DNA of 14,684 bases from Desulfobacterales bacterium (GTDB lineage: Bacteria > Desulfobacterota > Desulfobacteria > Desulfobacterales > UBA11574): assembly GCA_030145595.1 (NCBI GenBank), contig JAQYVG010000057.1:1-14684 (forward strand), written 5' to 3'. Below, in pieces: positions 1 through 7,500 of the stretch. The notes under the pieces are model-generated. The model ran no database searches and was not told the origin of the DNA. It worked only from the letters and a program-made list of their open reading frames with translations. Position 1 is the first letter of the stretch; every line of letters begins with the position of its first letter. Both the position numbers and the translations under genes were made by a program.

Positions 1-504
1 GTGACTGTTCGTGTTGAGCGCGGTATGATTCACATTGGTTACAATAACGAGATTGTTGGTATTCGTGAGACGACCAAGACGGTTTGTACGGGAGTTGAGA
101 TGTTCCGTAAGATTTTGGATGAGGGTCAGGCGGGCGATAATGTAGGTGTATTGCTGCGCGGTACCAAGCGTGATGAAGTTGAACGCGGTCAGGTGGTGGC
201 GGTTCCGGGTTCGATTCAGCCTCATACCAAGTTTAAGGCCGAGGTATATATATTGAGCAAGGAAGAGGGTGGTCGCCACACGCCGTTTTTCAGCGGTTAT
301 CGGCCGCAGTTTTATTTTCGTACGACGGATGTTACCGGGAATTTGATGCTTCCGGAAGGCGTGGAGATGATCATGCCCGGCGACAATGTGACGATTACAG
401 GTGAGCTTATAACGCCGATCGCGATGGAAAAAGAGCTCAGGTTTGCCATCAGGGAAGGCGGCCGGACCGTCGGCGCCGGCGTGGTCAGCGAAATTATCGA
501 ATAA
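1..504 (+). CDS. tuf: Elongation factor EF-Tu, C-terminal part (5' end outside window)
   Basis: EF-Tu carries aminoacyl-tRNA to the ribosomal A site as a GTP-dependent ternary complex in the cytoplasm. Only the last 167 residues are in the window: most of beta-barrel domain II and all of domain III; the GTPase domain lies upstream. The fragment aligns without gaps by eye to the E. coli C-terminus and contains VERG, CTGVEMFRK, NVGVLLRG, GGRHTPFFSGYRPQFYFRT and the end motif GGRTVGAGVV. The reading frame is open from base 1, so the first GTG is an internal Val codon, not a start. The third visible residue is Val where the family has a near-invariant Gly (VTGRVERG reads VTVRVERG here). It ends at TAA 502-504, 18 nt before rpmG. 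A second tuf starts at 14449. Confidence 0.97.
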   Translation: MTVRVERGMIHIGYNNEIVGIRETTKTVCTGVEMFRKILDEGQAGDNVGVLLRGTKRDEVERGQVVAVPGSIQPHTKFKAEVYILSKEEGGRHTPFFSGYRPQFYFRTTDVTGNLMLPEGVEMIMPGDNVTITGELITPIAMEKELRFAIREGGRTVGAGVVSEIIE

Positions 505-522
505 CGGCGAAGGAGTTTTCTG

Positions 523-672
523 GTGAGAATAATTGTTACCCTTGCATGCGGCGAATGCAAAAGGAGAAACTACACAACGACCAAGAATAAACGCACAACG
601 CCGGACAAGTTGGAATTCAGCAAGTATTGCAAATTTTGTAGAAAACATACTTTGCACAGAGAAACCAAATAG
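523..672 (+). CDS. rpmG: 50S ribosomal protein L33, zinc-ribbon form
   Basis: A 49-residue basic protein of the large subunit, placed where rpmG normally lies between tuf and secE. It begins MRIIVTLACGECKRRNY and has two CxxC pairs (Cys9/Cys12 and Cys36/Cys39), the zinc-binding (C+) form of L33. The GTG start at 523 is chosen because a strong Shine-Dalgarno AAGGAG (510-515) lies 7 nt upstream and the protein then has the usual L33 length. It lies 18 nt after the tuf stop and 12 nt before tRNA-Trp, so it is probably cotranscribed with both. Paralogues without the cysteines often take over under zinc limitation, but none is in this window. Confident from motif, size and context. Confidence 0.95.
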   Translation: MRIIVTLACGECKRRNYTTTKNKRTTPDKLEFSKYCKFCRKHTLHRETK

Positions 673-684
673 AAGAAATGATAC

Positions 685-760
685 AGGCCAGTAGCTCCAA
701 CGGTAGAGCGTCGGACTCCAAATCCGAGTGTTGGGGGTTCGAATCCCTCCTGGCCTGCCA
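685..760 (+). tRNA. trnW: tRNA-Trp (anticodon CCA)
   Basis: A complete cloverleaf can be drawn. The acceptor stem AGGCCAG (685-691) pairs with CTGGCCT (750-756). The D stem is GCTC/GAGC (694-697/706-709). The anticodon stem TCGGA/TCCGA (711-715/723-727) encloses the loop CTCCAAA with anticodon CCA at 718-720. The T stem GGGGG/CCCTC (733-737/745-749, one G-U) encloses TTCGAAT. Discriminator G757 is followed by an encoded CCA (758-760). G is the usual Trp discriminator in bacteria. Trp tRNA between rpmG and secE is a common arrangement. Confidence 0.97.
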
Positions 761-846
761 GATACAAAAGAGCAACTCCGGCAATTGACATAAACCAAGA
801 AATTTCTTTGATGGTTTCATTTGGATTTGACCATTTTGGGAGCATA

Positions 847-1245
847 ATGGCACGGCTACAAAGAAAAAAAACTGTAAGCACCAGAAAAAATAAGAAAAAA
901 AAAGCCATAGCAGCTGCATCACCACAAGTAAAAAATGCTGGCGCTGCCACGCAGATGGCGCTGCCGGGGGCAGCAGCCAAGGAGTCTAAAAAAAGACAAG
1001 TTCTACCACCAAAGAAGGATGTAGCTAAAACTCGCAAGGAACCGGGGAAGATTAAAAGCTACCTGGATACAAGTATCCAGTTTCTCAGAGAAGTTAAGGT
1101 GGAACTCAAAAAGGTTACATGGCCTACGCGTAAGCAGACTATGGGTTCCACTGTCGTTGTGATTATCCTGGTTATGATCATATCGCTTTTCTTAGGTGTA
1201 GTTGACGCCGGTTTGTCAGGCCTGCTTCGCTTGGTTCTAAAGTAG
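847..1245 (+). CDS. secE: Preprotein translocase subunit SecE, with long Lys/Ala-rich N-terminus
   Basis: SecE clamps the SecY channel in the inner membrane. The predicted 132-residue protein has a conserved C-terminal part: the amphipathic segment FLREVKVELKKVTWPTRKQ (about residues 79-97) and then one transmembrane helix (about 102-121). This is the single-helix form, unlike the three-helix E. coli protein. The first ~70 residues are highly basic and Ala-rich, contain a run of lysines, and look disordered; many SecE proteins lack such a segment. ATG 847 is preferred (GGGAG at 838-842, 4 nt upstream; gives MARLQRKK). The frame is open upstream to a TTG at 808, but that extension begins without a good ribosome site. 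It lies 86 nt after tRNA-Trp and 18 nt before nusG. Confidence 0.93.
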   Translation: MARLQRKKTVSTRKNKKKKAIAAASPQVKNAGAATQMALPGAAAKESKKRQVLPPKKDVAKTRKEPGKIKSYLDTSIQFLREVKVELKKVTWPTRKQTMGSTVVVIILVMIISLFLGVVDAGLSGLLRLVLK

Positions 1246-1263
1246 TCGTTTGGGAGATGAAGA

Positions 1264-1794
1264 TTGACCCTTAAATGGTATATAGTTCATGTTTATTCGG
1301 GGTTTGAAAGCAAGGTCAAAGCGGCCTTGGAAGAACGTATTGCGTCCATTCCTAATCCCGAAAAGTTCGGTGAAGTGCTTGTGCCCACTGAAGAAATCGT
1401 AGAGCTTGTCAAAGGAAAAAGAAAGACATCGGCGCGCAAGTTCTATCCCGGGTATATATTGCTAAAAATGGAACTTGATGATGAAACCTGGCACGTTGTT
1501 AATAGTACCGCCAAGGTCAGCGGGTTTTTGGGTGGCAGAGAGAGACCGGCCCCTATCTCTGATGAAGAAGCCGAACAAATCATAAAACGTATGGAGGCAG
1601 GCAAAGATAAGCCCCAGCCAAAATACTTTTTTGAATCCGGGGATGAGATTCGTGTTATAGACGGCCCTTTTAAAAACTTTAACGGTACCGTCGATGAAGT
1701 TAACCCTGAAAAGGGTAAAATAAGGGTACTTGTAAGCATATTTGGCCGTGCAACCCCGGTGGAATTGGAATTCGTACAGGTTGCAAAATTATAA
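1264..1794 (+). CDS. nusG: Transcription termination/antitermination factor NusG
   Basis: NusG binds the RNA polymerase clamp through its N-terminal NGN domain and contacts Rho or ribosomal protein S10 through its C-terminal KOW domain. The 176-residue product has KWYIVHVYSGFE at the start, RKFYPGYILLKME in the NGN domain, and a KOW domain from about residue 122 (GPFKNFNGTVDEVN, then IFGRATPVELEF). Length is close to E. coli NusG (181). TTG at 1264 is chosen because GGGAG (1252-1256) is 7 nt upstream and the conserved LKWYIVHVYSG begins immediately. An ATG at 1257 is out of frame. It lies 18 nt after secE and 34 nt before rplK, the standard secE-nusG-rplK linkage. Confidence 0.96.
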   Translation: MTLKWYIVHVYSGFESKVKAALEERIASIPNPEKFGEVLVPTEEIVELVKGKRKTSARKFYPGYILLKMELDDETWHVVNSTAKVSGFLGGRERPAPISDEEAEQIIKRMEAGKDKPQPKYFFESGDEIRVIDGPFKNFNGTVDEVNPEKGKIRVLVSIFGRATPVELEFVQVAKL

Positions 1795-1828
1795 GGTTAA
1801 ATTAACGAATATAGGGAAATTTATAAAA

Positions 1829-2254
1829 ATGGCAAAAAAGGTTCTTACACAGATAAAACTTCAGGTAACGGCCGGTAAAGCCAATCCTTCTCCGCCAATT
1901 GGTCCTGCGTTGGGTCAGCATGGTGTAAACATAATGGATTTTTGTAAGACATTTAACTCCAGGACGGCCAATGATGAAGGGATGATCATACCCGTTGTCA
2001 TCACGGTCTACCAGGATAGATCCTTTACATTTATAACCAAAACGCCACCTGCATCCGTCCTTTTAAAGCAAGCAGCAAAGATAGCCAAAGGTGCGGGTGA
2101 TCCAAAACGCGAGAAAGTCGGCCAGGTCACCAAGCAGCAGGTCGAAGAGATTGCCAAGCAGAAAATGGTTGATTTAAACGCTTATGATCTAAGTGCTGCT
2201 TGCAGAATCATTGCCGGAACGGCCAGAAGTATGGGTATAGAGGTTAGCAACTAG
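1829..2254 (+). CDS. rplK: 50S ribosomal protein L11
   Basis: L11 sits at the base of the L7/L12 stalk on the 23S GTPase-associated region and takes part in factor binding and in the stringent response. The 141-residue protein starts MAKKVLTQIKLQV and carries the proline-rich loop PSPPIGPALGQHGVNIM in the N-terminal domain. The C-terminal RNA-binding domain contains TPPASVLLKQAAKIAKGAGDP and ends IAGTARSMGIEV. The frame is open further upstream into nusG, but ATG 1829 gives the exact family N-terminus. The ribosome site is modest (TAGGGA at 1812-1817, 11 nt upstream). It is followed by a 111-nt gap holding a 7-nt-period repeat, then rplA. Confidence 0.97.
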   Translation: MAKKVLTQIKLQVTAGKANPSPPIGPALGQHGVNIMDFCKTFNSRTANDEGMIIPVVITVYQDRSFTFITKTPPASVLLKQAAKIAKGAGDPKREKVGQVTKQQVEEIAKQKMVDLNAYDLSAACRIIAGTARSMGIEVSN

Positions 2255-2299
2255 AAAATGTTGCGGGTTGAGAATTGCAAGTTGTAAGTTGAACATTTT
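2255..2299 (+). repeat. 7-nt-period repeat array inside an 8-bp inverted repeat (rplK-rplA gap)
   Basis: Directly after the rplK stop, TTG recurs at 2261, 2268, 2275, 2282 and 2289, exactly seven bases apart. This gives five degenerate units: GTTGCGG, GTTGAGA, ATTGCAA, GTTGTAA, GTTGAAC (2260-2294). The array is closed by a perfect 8-bp inverted repeat, AAAATGTT (2255-2262) and AACATTTT (2292-2299), which could form a stem with a 29-nt loop. Two longer versions of this pattern occur at rplJ-rplL and rpoB-rpoC. The remaining 2300-2365 shows only an rplA ribosome site (AAGGGG near 2347-2352). Whether this affects rplA expression is unknown. Confidence 0.75.
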
Positions 2300-2365
2300 G
2301 CAAAAGTCTCACATTGAGATCCGGACTCAAACACAAACAAGTAATTAAGGGGTGAAGAAGAGAAC

Positions 2366-3070
2366 ATGCCGAAGCGGGGTAAAAAATATTCAGAAGCAGT
2401 TAAGAAAGCAAACGCCGGGACAAAACATGGTTTTGACGAGGCTGTCAGAATGGCGTTAGACGCTTCTTATGCCAAATTTGATGAAACCATTGATGTCGCA
2501 GTTCGTCTTGGCGTGGATCCGAGACATGCAGACCAGATGGTTCGCGGAACTGTCGTGCTGCCGAATGGTCTTGGTAAGGAAATAAAGGTCCTAGTTTTTG
2601 CTAAAGGAGAGAAAGAAAAAGAAGCCCTTGATGCCGGTGCCGATTTTGTAGGTAATGACGACCTTGTCGAAAAGATTAAAGGTGGATGGTTCGGCTTCGA
2701 CAAAGCAGTTGCCACACCGGATATGATGGGTACCGTGGGTAAAATAGGAAGACTTCTCGGTCCCAGAGGCCTTATGCCTAACGCAAAAACCGGAACAGTT
2801 ACTTTTGATATCGCCAGGGCGGTCAGTGAACTCAAAGCCGGAAAAATCGATTTCAAGGTTGAAAAGGCAGGGATTGTCCACGTTCCAATGGGCAAGGTCT
2901 CGTTTGGGGTAGAAAAGATTGTGCAGAATGCAACGGCCTTTTTGGAAACAATCATACGTCTCAAACCGGCTTCAAGCAAAGGAACCTATCTGAAAGGAAT
3001 CACTGTTTCTACGACAATGGGACCCGGTTTCAAGATAGATACGGCCAGTATCAAAGACTTAATCAAATAA
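2366..3070 (+). CDS. rplA: 50S ribosomal protein L1
   Basis: L1 forms the mobile L1 stalk at the ribosomal E site and in many bacteria represses its own operon by binding an mRNA mimic of its rRNA site. The 234-residue product has the same length as E. coli L1. Motifs include GTVVLPNGLGKE and VLVFAKGEKEKEA in domain I/II, the hinge segment GRLLGPRGLMPNAKTGTV, and the C-terminal RNA-contacting STTMGPGFKID. ATG 2366 is preceded by a purine-rich stretch containing AAGGGG, about 12 nt upstream. It lies 111 nt after rplK and 268 nt before rplJ. No L1 operator could be identified with confidence. Confidence 0.97.
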   Translation: MPKRGKKYSEAVKKANAGTKHGFDEAVRMALDASYAKFDETIDVAVRLGVDPRHADQMVRGTVVLPNGLGKEIKVLVFAKGEKEKEALDAGADFVGNDDLVEKIKGGWFGFDKAVATPDMMGTVGKIGRLLGPRGLMPNAKTGTVTFDIARAVSELKAGKIDFKVEKAGIVHVPMGKVSFGVEKIVQNATAFLETIIRLKPASSKGTYLKGITVSTTMGPGFKIDTASIKDLIK

Positions 3071-3207
3071 TCTTCTTCCTTTAAAAGGGTTTTACAGTCT
3101 TGATTTGATCATCCCACAGTAAACCGAGATTGGAAGGATTTGTTTGCTTTCTATTGTTTATATACCACTTGTAAGGCTTTGGTGTAAAATTTTTTAAAAT
3201 AATATTC
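3071..3207 (+). other. AT-rich intergenic stretch before the L10 leader
   Basis: There is no open reading frame with gene-like features, no clear terminator and no convincing promoter. TATATA near 3159-3164 and TAAAAT at 3195-3200 resemble -10 boxes, but no -35 box lies at acceptable spacing. A short CCTTT/AAAGG hairpin just after rplA lacks a T-run. The start of the rplJ leader transcript may lie here, but this cannot be resolved by eye. Confidence 0.5.
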
Positions 3208-3305
3208 CTGTCAAAGACCGTAGGTGCACTTTTTTTGTGTTTAATCGGCCCAGCTAGCCTACCGAGACATTGCGTTTGCATAAACATAAATGTGTTGCCT
3301 CTGGT
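3208..3305 (+). ncRNA. Ribosomal protein L10 leader (autoregulatory mRNA element)
   Basis: The sequence contains the hallmarks of the L10 (L10-L12 complex) leader, the cis-acting mRNA site by which L10(L12)4 represses rplJL. CAAAGACCGTAGGTGC (3212-3227) faces CCTACCGAGACA (3258-3269). The predicted helices are TGTC/GACA (3209-3212/3266-3269), then an AAAGACC/CGA internal loop typical of the kink-turn, then GTAGG/CCTAC (3220-3224/3258-3262), capped by GCAC/GTGT (3226-3229/3237-3240) around a T-rich loop. TTGCCTC (3295-3301) can pair in part with GAG at 3264-3266. It lies 33 nt upstream of the rplJ start, just before its ribosome site. Identification is by recalled consensus; the exact 3' boundary is uncertain. 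Confidence 0.78.
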
Positions 3306-3338
3306 TTTAGGATTAATGGAAGGAGGTGTAGTTAAGTT

Positions 3339-3860
3339 GTGAAGCTTGAAAAAAAGAAAAAAATTGTTGAAGATCTGCGAGAAAAATTTTCGAAATCCAA
3401 GGTAGTCATCGTTACAGACTACAAGGGGCTCGACGTATCGACTATTAATGATTTGAGAAAAAAGCTCAAGGATCTTGATGTTGAGTATAAAGTCGCCAAA
3501 AATTCGCTGCTTGTCAGAGGATCAGAGGAGACTGATGTCGCCTTGATAAAAGACATTTTTACGGGACCAAATGCCGTTGCACTGAGCTATGATGATCCGG
3601 TTGCGCCTGCTAAAGTATTGACGGAGTTTTCCGCTGAGCACAAAGCATTGGAAATCAAAATAGGCGTTATGAACGGCAAGGTCCTCGATGTAAGCGCAAT
3701 TAAGGCGCTGTCGCTCCTGCCGTCTCGCGAGGTCCTTTTGGGACAATTACTGGCGACCATGAGCAGTGTTCCCGCAAATTTTGTACGAACCTTAAATGCC
3801 ATACCGGGGCAGCTTTTAAACGTGCTTACGGCCATAAAGGAGCAAAAAGAGGCTGCCTGA
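3339..3860 (+). CDS. rplJ: 50S ribosomal protein L10
   Basis: L10 anchors the L7/L12 dimers to 23S rRNA and, complexed with L12, represses its own mRNA. The 173-residue product begins MKLEKKKKIVEDLREKFSKS and contains VVIVTDYKGLDVSTINDLRKKL and YKVAKNSLLVRG in the rRNA-binding N-terminal domain. The C-terminal amphipathic helix that binds L12 dimers is FVRTLNAIPGQLLNVLTAIKEQK. The start is GTG 3339. A near-perfect AAGGAGGTG (3320-3328) precedes it with a rather long 12-nt gap, and no closer in-frame ATG exists. The L10 leader lies just upstream, matching the known autoregulation. A 208-nt repeat-bearing gap separates it from rplL, unusually long for this gene pair. Confidence 0.96.
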   Translation: MKLEKKKKIVEDLREKFSKSKVVIVTDYKGLDVSTINDLRKKLKDLDVEYKVAKNSLLVRGSEETDVALIKDIFTGPNAVALSYDDPVAPAKVLTEFSAEHKALEIKIGVMNGKVLDVSAIKALSLLPSREVLLGQLLATMSSVPANFVRTLNAIPGQLLNVLTAIKEQKEAA

Positions 3861-3868
3861 GGACGGCA

Positions 3869-3896
3869 GTTATAAGTTATAGGTTAATAGTTGCCG
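3869..3896 (+). repeat. 7-nt-period repeat array, forward half (rplJ-rplL gap)
   Basis: Four units start with GTT at 3869, 3876, 3883 and 3890: GTTATAA, GTTATAG, GTTAATA, GTTGCCG. They begin 8 nt after the rplJ stop. The array is complementary to the units at 3950-3977, so the two can pair as an imperfect stem around a 53-nt AT-rich loop (3897-3949). CTGCC (3853-3857) and GGCAG (3865-3869) also form a small hairpin across the rplJ stop. Confidence 0.7.
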
Positions 3897-3949
3897 GATA
3901 AACATGACTTTACCGTTTTATAATAACCAATTAAGAGCGACATATAGCC

Positions 3950-3977
3950 TAATAACGAATAACAGATAACAAATAAC
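3950..3977 (-). repeat. 7-nt-period repeat array, reverse half (rplJ-rplL gap)
   Basis: AAC recurs at 3954, 3961, 3968 and 3975, exactly seven bases apart. Read on the minus strand the units are GTTATTT, GTTATCT, GTTATTC and GTTATTA, matching the GTTATNN units of the forward array at 3869-3896. The rest of the gap (3978-4054) is AT-rich with no further structure that I can support, apart from the rplL ribosome site GGAGGT at 4055-4060. Confidence 0.72.
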
Positions 3978-4068
3978 AATAAATTTTAGCTTTAGTGCAA
4001 CAATATTAAATAAGATCATTTACTATTGTTTCAGATAAATTTGAAAGTACTACTGGAGGTTAAAAAAA

Positions 4069-4455
4069 ATGGCAGATACTACCAAAGAGGACGTAATTGA
4101 ATTTATAGCTAAGATGTCGGTGTTAGAACTGTCCGAGCTTATAAAGGAAATGGAAGAAAAATTCGGAGTTTCAGCCGCTGCTCCGGTTGCTATGATGGCG
4201 GCAGGCCCTGCTGAGGCAGCCGGCTCTGCTGCGGCAGATGAACAGACTGAATTTGATGTTATTTTGACAAGTTTTGGCGATAAGAAGATTCAGGTTATCA
4301 AAGAAGTCCGGGCCATCACCAGCCTGGGTTTAAAAGATGCTAAGACTCTGGTCGATGAGGTGCCCCAACCCGTCAAGGAAGGGATACCTCAAGATGAGGC
4401 CGCAAAGATCAAGGAGCAGCTTGAAGAAGCCGGTGCTCAGGTTGAAATAAAGTAA
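4069..4455 (+). CDS. rplL: 50S ribosomal protein L7/L12
   Basis: L7/L12 is the multicopy stalk protein that recruits and activates translational GTPases (EF-Tu, EF-G, IF2, RF3). The 128-residue product has the N-terminal dimerisation helices (residues 1-33, with VLELSELIKEMEEKFGVS), an Ala/Gly-rich flexible hinge (about 36-57), and the C-terminal factor-binding domain from residue 61 (EFDVIL, then KIQVIKEVRAITSLGLKDAKTLVDE and the end motif EEAGAQVEIK). ATG 4069 has the strong ribosome site GGAGGT 8 nt upstream, fitting the high synthesis rate needed for four or more copies per ribosome. It lies 52 nt before rpoB. No attenuator hairpin is visible in that gap, unlike E. coli. Confidence 0.97.
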   Translation: MADTTKEDVIEFIAKMSVLELSELIKEMEEKFGVSAAAPVAMMAAGPAEAAGSAAADEQTEFDVILTSFGDKKIQVIKEVRAITSLGLKDAKTLVDEVPQPVKEGIPQDEAAKIKEQLEEAGAQVEIK

Positions 4456-4507
4456 AACTTTTCCCTGTAGCCCATAATCATAAACCGATGTGTATATTGG
4501 AGATGAA

Positions 4508-7500
4508 ATGTCTGAAAGGCCTTTGGCGAGCAAGCGCATCAGGAAAAACTTCGGTAAAATAAGCAAGATTGTTGATATCCCGGACCTTATCGGAGTTCAA
4601 CGGGAATCATTCAATCGCTTTTTGCAAATGGATGTTTTGCCGGAAAAGCGGAAGGACATCGGACTGCAGACCGTTTATAAGTCTGTTTTCCCTATAAAAG
4701 ATTTTACCGGAAGTGCTTCCCTTGAGTTTGTGTCATACAGATTCGGCGAGATGAAGCATAGTGTTCAGGAGTGTGTCCACCGGGGGATGACCTATGAAAT
4801 CCCTATTCGTATCACCGTTAGGCTGGTTGTATACGATATCGACAAGGAGACGGGGGTTACCAATATCCGTGATATCAAGGAGCAGGAAATTTATTTCGGC
4901 ACTATTCCTTTGATGACCGATAAAGGCACGTTCATCATCAATGGTACGGAACGTGTAGTGGTTAGCCAGCTCCACCGCTCCTCGGGTGTGTTTTTCGACC
5001 ATGACAAAGGCAAGACGCACTCTTCCGGTAAAATTATTTATACTTCCAGAATTATACCGGTGCGAGGGTCTTGGATCGATATGGAGATCGATCCCAAAGA
5101 TATCGTCAATATCCGCATAGACAGGCGGCGCAAGTTTCCCATAACGATTCTTTTTAAGGCCCTTGGCTATTCAACTGAAGATATTTTGGCCTATTTTTAT
5201 ACTACTGAAAGATATATTCTCAAAGGCAAACGCATATATAAAGAGTTTAATGCGGACTTGCTGAAGGGACAGCGGGCCAGCCGTGGTGTCAAAAACCCTG
5301 AAACCGGCGATACGATTGTCATGAAAGGGCGTGTTTTTACCAAGTCTGCAATCAGCCAGTTGAAATCCGCAAAAATGGACAAGATCCCGGTAGGCATAGA
5401 AGACATTGTGGGCAAAGTCTTTGCCTCGACAATTGTGGATTCCAAAACCAATGAGCCTATTATAAAAGCAAACGAGACGCTTGATGAAGAAGTTTTCCAG
5501 GCCTTAAGCGCTGCCGGTATCAAGGAATTTGAAGTCGTTTTAATTGATGGTGTGACCAGCAGCGACTCGATACATAAAACGCTTATAATGGACAAAGTCG
5601 AGATAAAACAAGACGCACTTATTGAGATTTACCGGCGTCTCAGGCCCGGAAATCCTGCAACTCCGGAAGTAGCCCAGGATTTTGTTGACAACATGTTTTT
5701 CAAGCCCTCATATTACGATCTTTCCGGTGTCGGCCGGATGAAGATCAACGTGCGCCTCGGTGTCGATACTGCGGTCGAGATAAGAACTCTACGCAAAGAA
5801 GACATACTCCTTGCGGCTAAAACTCTAGTAACGCTCAAAGACACTCAAGGGGCCGTTGACGACATCGATCATTTAGGGAACCGGCGGGTTAGAGCGGTGG
5901 GTGAACTTCTTGAGAATCAATACCGTATCGGACTGGTACGCATGGAGCGGGCGATTAAGGAGCGTATGAGCCTTCAAGAAGTAGATGCGTTGATGCCCCA
6001 CGATCTGGTTAATCCCAAACCGGTTTCCGCTGTAGTTAAAGAGTTTTTTGGTACAAGCCAGCTCAGTCAGTTTATGGATCAGACAAATCCACTTTCGGAG
6101 ACGACCCATAAACGGCGTTTGAGTGCGCTGGGACCTGGTGGCCTAACCCGTGAACGTGCCGGATTTGAGGTTCGGGACGTGCATCCTTCCCATTACGGTC
6201 GCATCTGTCCCATCGAAACACCGGAAGGACCCAACATCGGCCTGATAGTCTCCCTGAGCACGTATGCGCGGGTGAATGAATACGGGTTTATTGAAACTCC
6301 TTACAACGTTGTTAAAGATGCGACGCTTTGTGATGAAATCAAATTCCTTAGTGCCTTTGAAGAAAAGGAGCACCCCATTGCACAGGCTAACGCCCCTGTT
6401 GATGAAAACAGGAAATATGTCAATCCGGTGGTTACATCACGAGTGGCCGGAGAGTTTATGATGGTCAAATCCGACGAAATCGAGTTGATGGATATCTCTC
6501 CCAACCAGTTGGTAAGCGTATCCGCATCTCTGATCCCTTTTCTGGAAAATGACGACGCCAATCGGGCCTTGATGGGGTCAAACATGCAACGCCAGGCGGT
6601 TCCATTGCTTGTTAATCAGGCACCTCTGGTAGGTACGGGTATCGAGGGTGTTGTGGCCAAAGACTCAGGTGTTGCCGTCGTGGCCAAGAGCGACGGTCTT
6701 GTGATGGATGTGGATGCTTCCCGTATCGTCATAAAACATGGTGATGCGGACGGCGAAGGTGACGGCTCCAAAATGCCGGTGATGGTTTACAACCTCGCTA
6801 AATTTATACGCAGCAATCAGAATACATGCTTCAATCAGCGTTCCATTGTTACCAAGGGGCAGCATGTGAAAGCCGGTGAAATCATTGCCGATGGACCGGC
6901 AACAGAACAGGGGGAGCTTGCCCTGGGCAAGAACATAACGGTAGCCTTTATGCCCTGGGGTGGTTATAACTTTGAAGATTCGATATTAGTCGGAGAAAGG
7001 CTTCACCGGGACGGGGTGTATACATCTATACACATTGAAGAATTTGATATCGTTGCCAGGGATACCAAGTTAGGTAGAGAAGATATTACACGAGACATTC
7101 CGAATGTCGGTGAGGAAGCTTTAAAAGATCTGGATGAAAGCGGGATTATAAGGCTGGGTGCTGAAGTCGGATCGGGAGACGTCCTGGTTGGGAAAATTAC
7201 ACCCAAAGGTGAGACCCAGCTTTCGCCTGAAGAAAAACTTCTGCGTGCCATCTTTGGTGAAAAAGCCGGGGATGTTAAAGATACTTCTCTGCGGGTACCT
7301 CCCGGTGTCCAGGGGATTGTTGTTGATGCCAAAGTGTTCTCAAGGCGGGGTATCGAAAAAGATGAGCGTTCCCGCCTGATCCAAGCAGAGGAGATCTCTA
7401 ACTTTGATAAAGATCGAGATGATCAACTTACCGTTATTGAAGATGTGGTGCGCAATAAGCTTGAGAAACTGCTGATTGGAAAAAAATGCTATACATCTTT

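Noticed and set aside
785..812. TTGACA (785-790) with TTTGAT (807-812) as a secE promoter
   Set aside because: The -35 box is perfect but the spacing is 16 nt and the -10 matches only four of six bases. The genes are packed as one operon, so the evidence is too thin to list.
570..1037. Minus-strand open frame of 155 codons across tRNA-Trp and secE
   Set aside because: It includes the antisense of the tRNA (EGFEPPTLGFGVRRSTVGATGL-type peptide, a familiar artefact) and runs opposite to well-supported genes. No ribosome site supports it.
1742..1828. N-terminal extension of L11 by 29 residues
   Set aside because: The frame is open into nusG, but MAKKVLTQIK at 1829 is the exact family start. The extension would overlap nusG and has no ribosome site.
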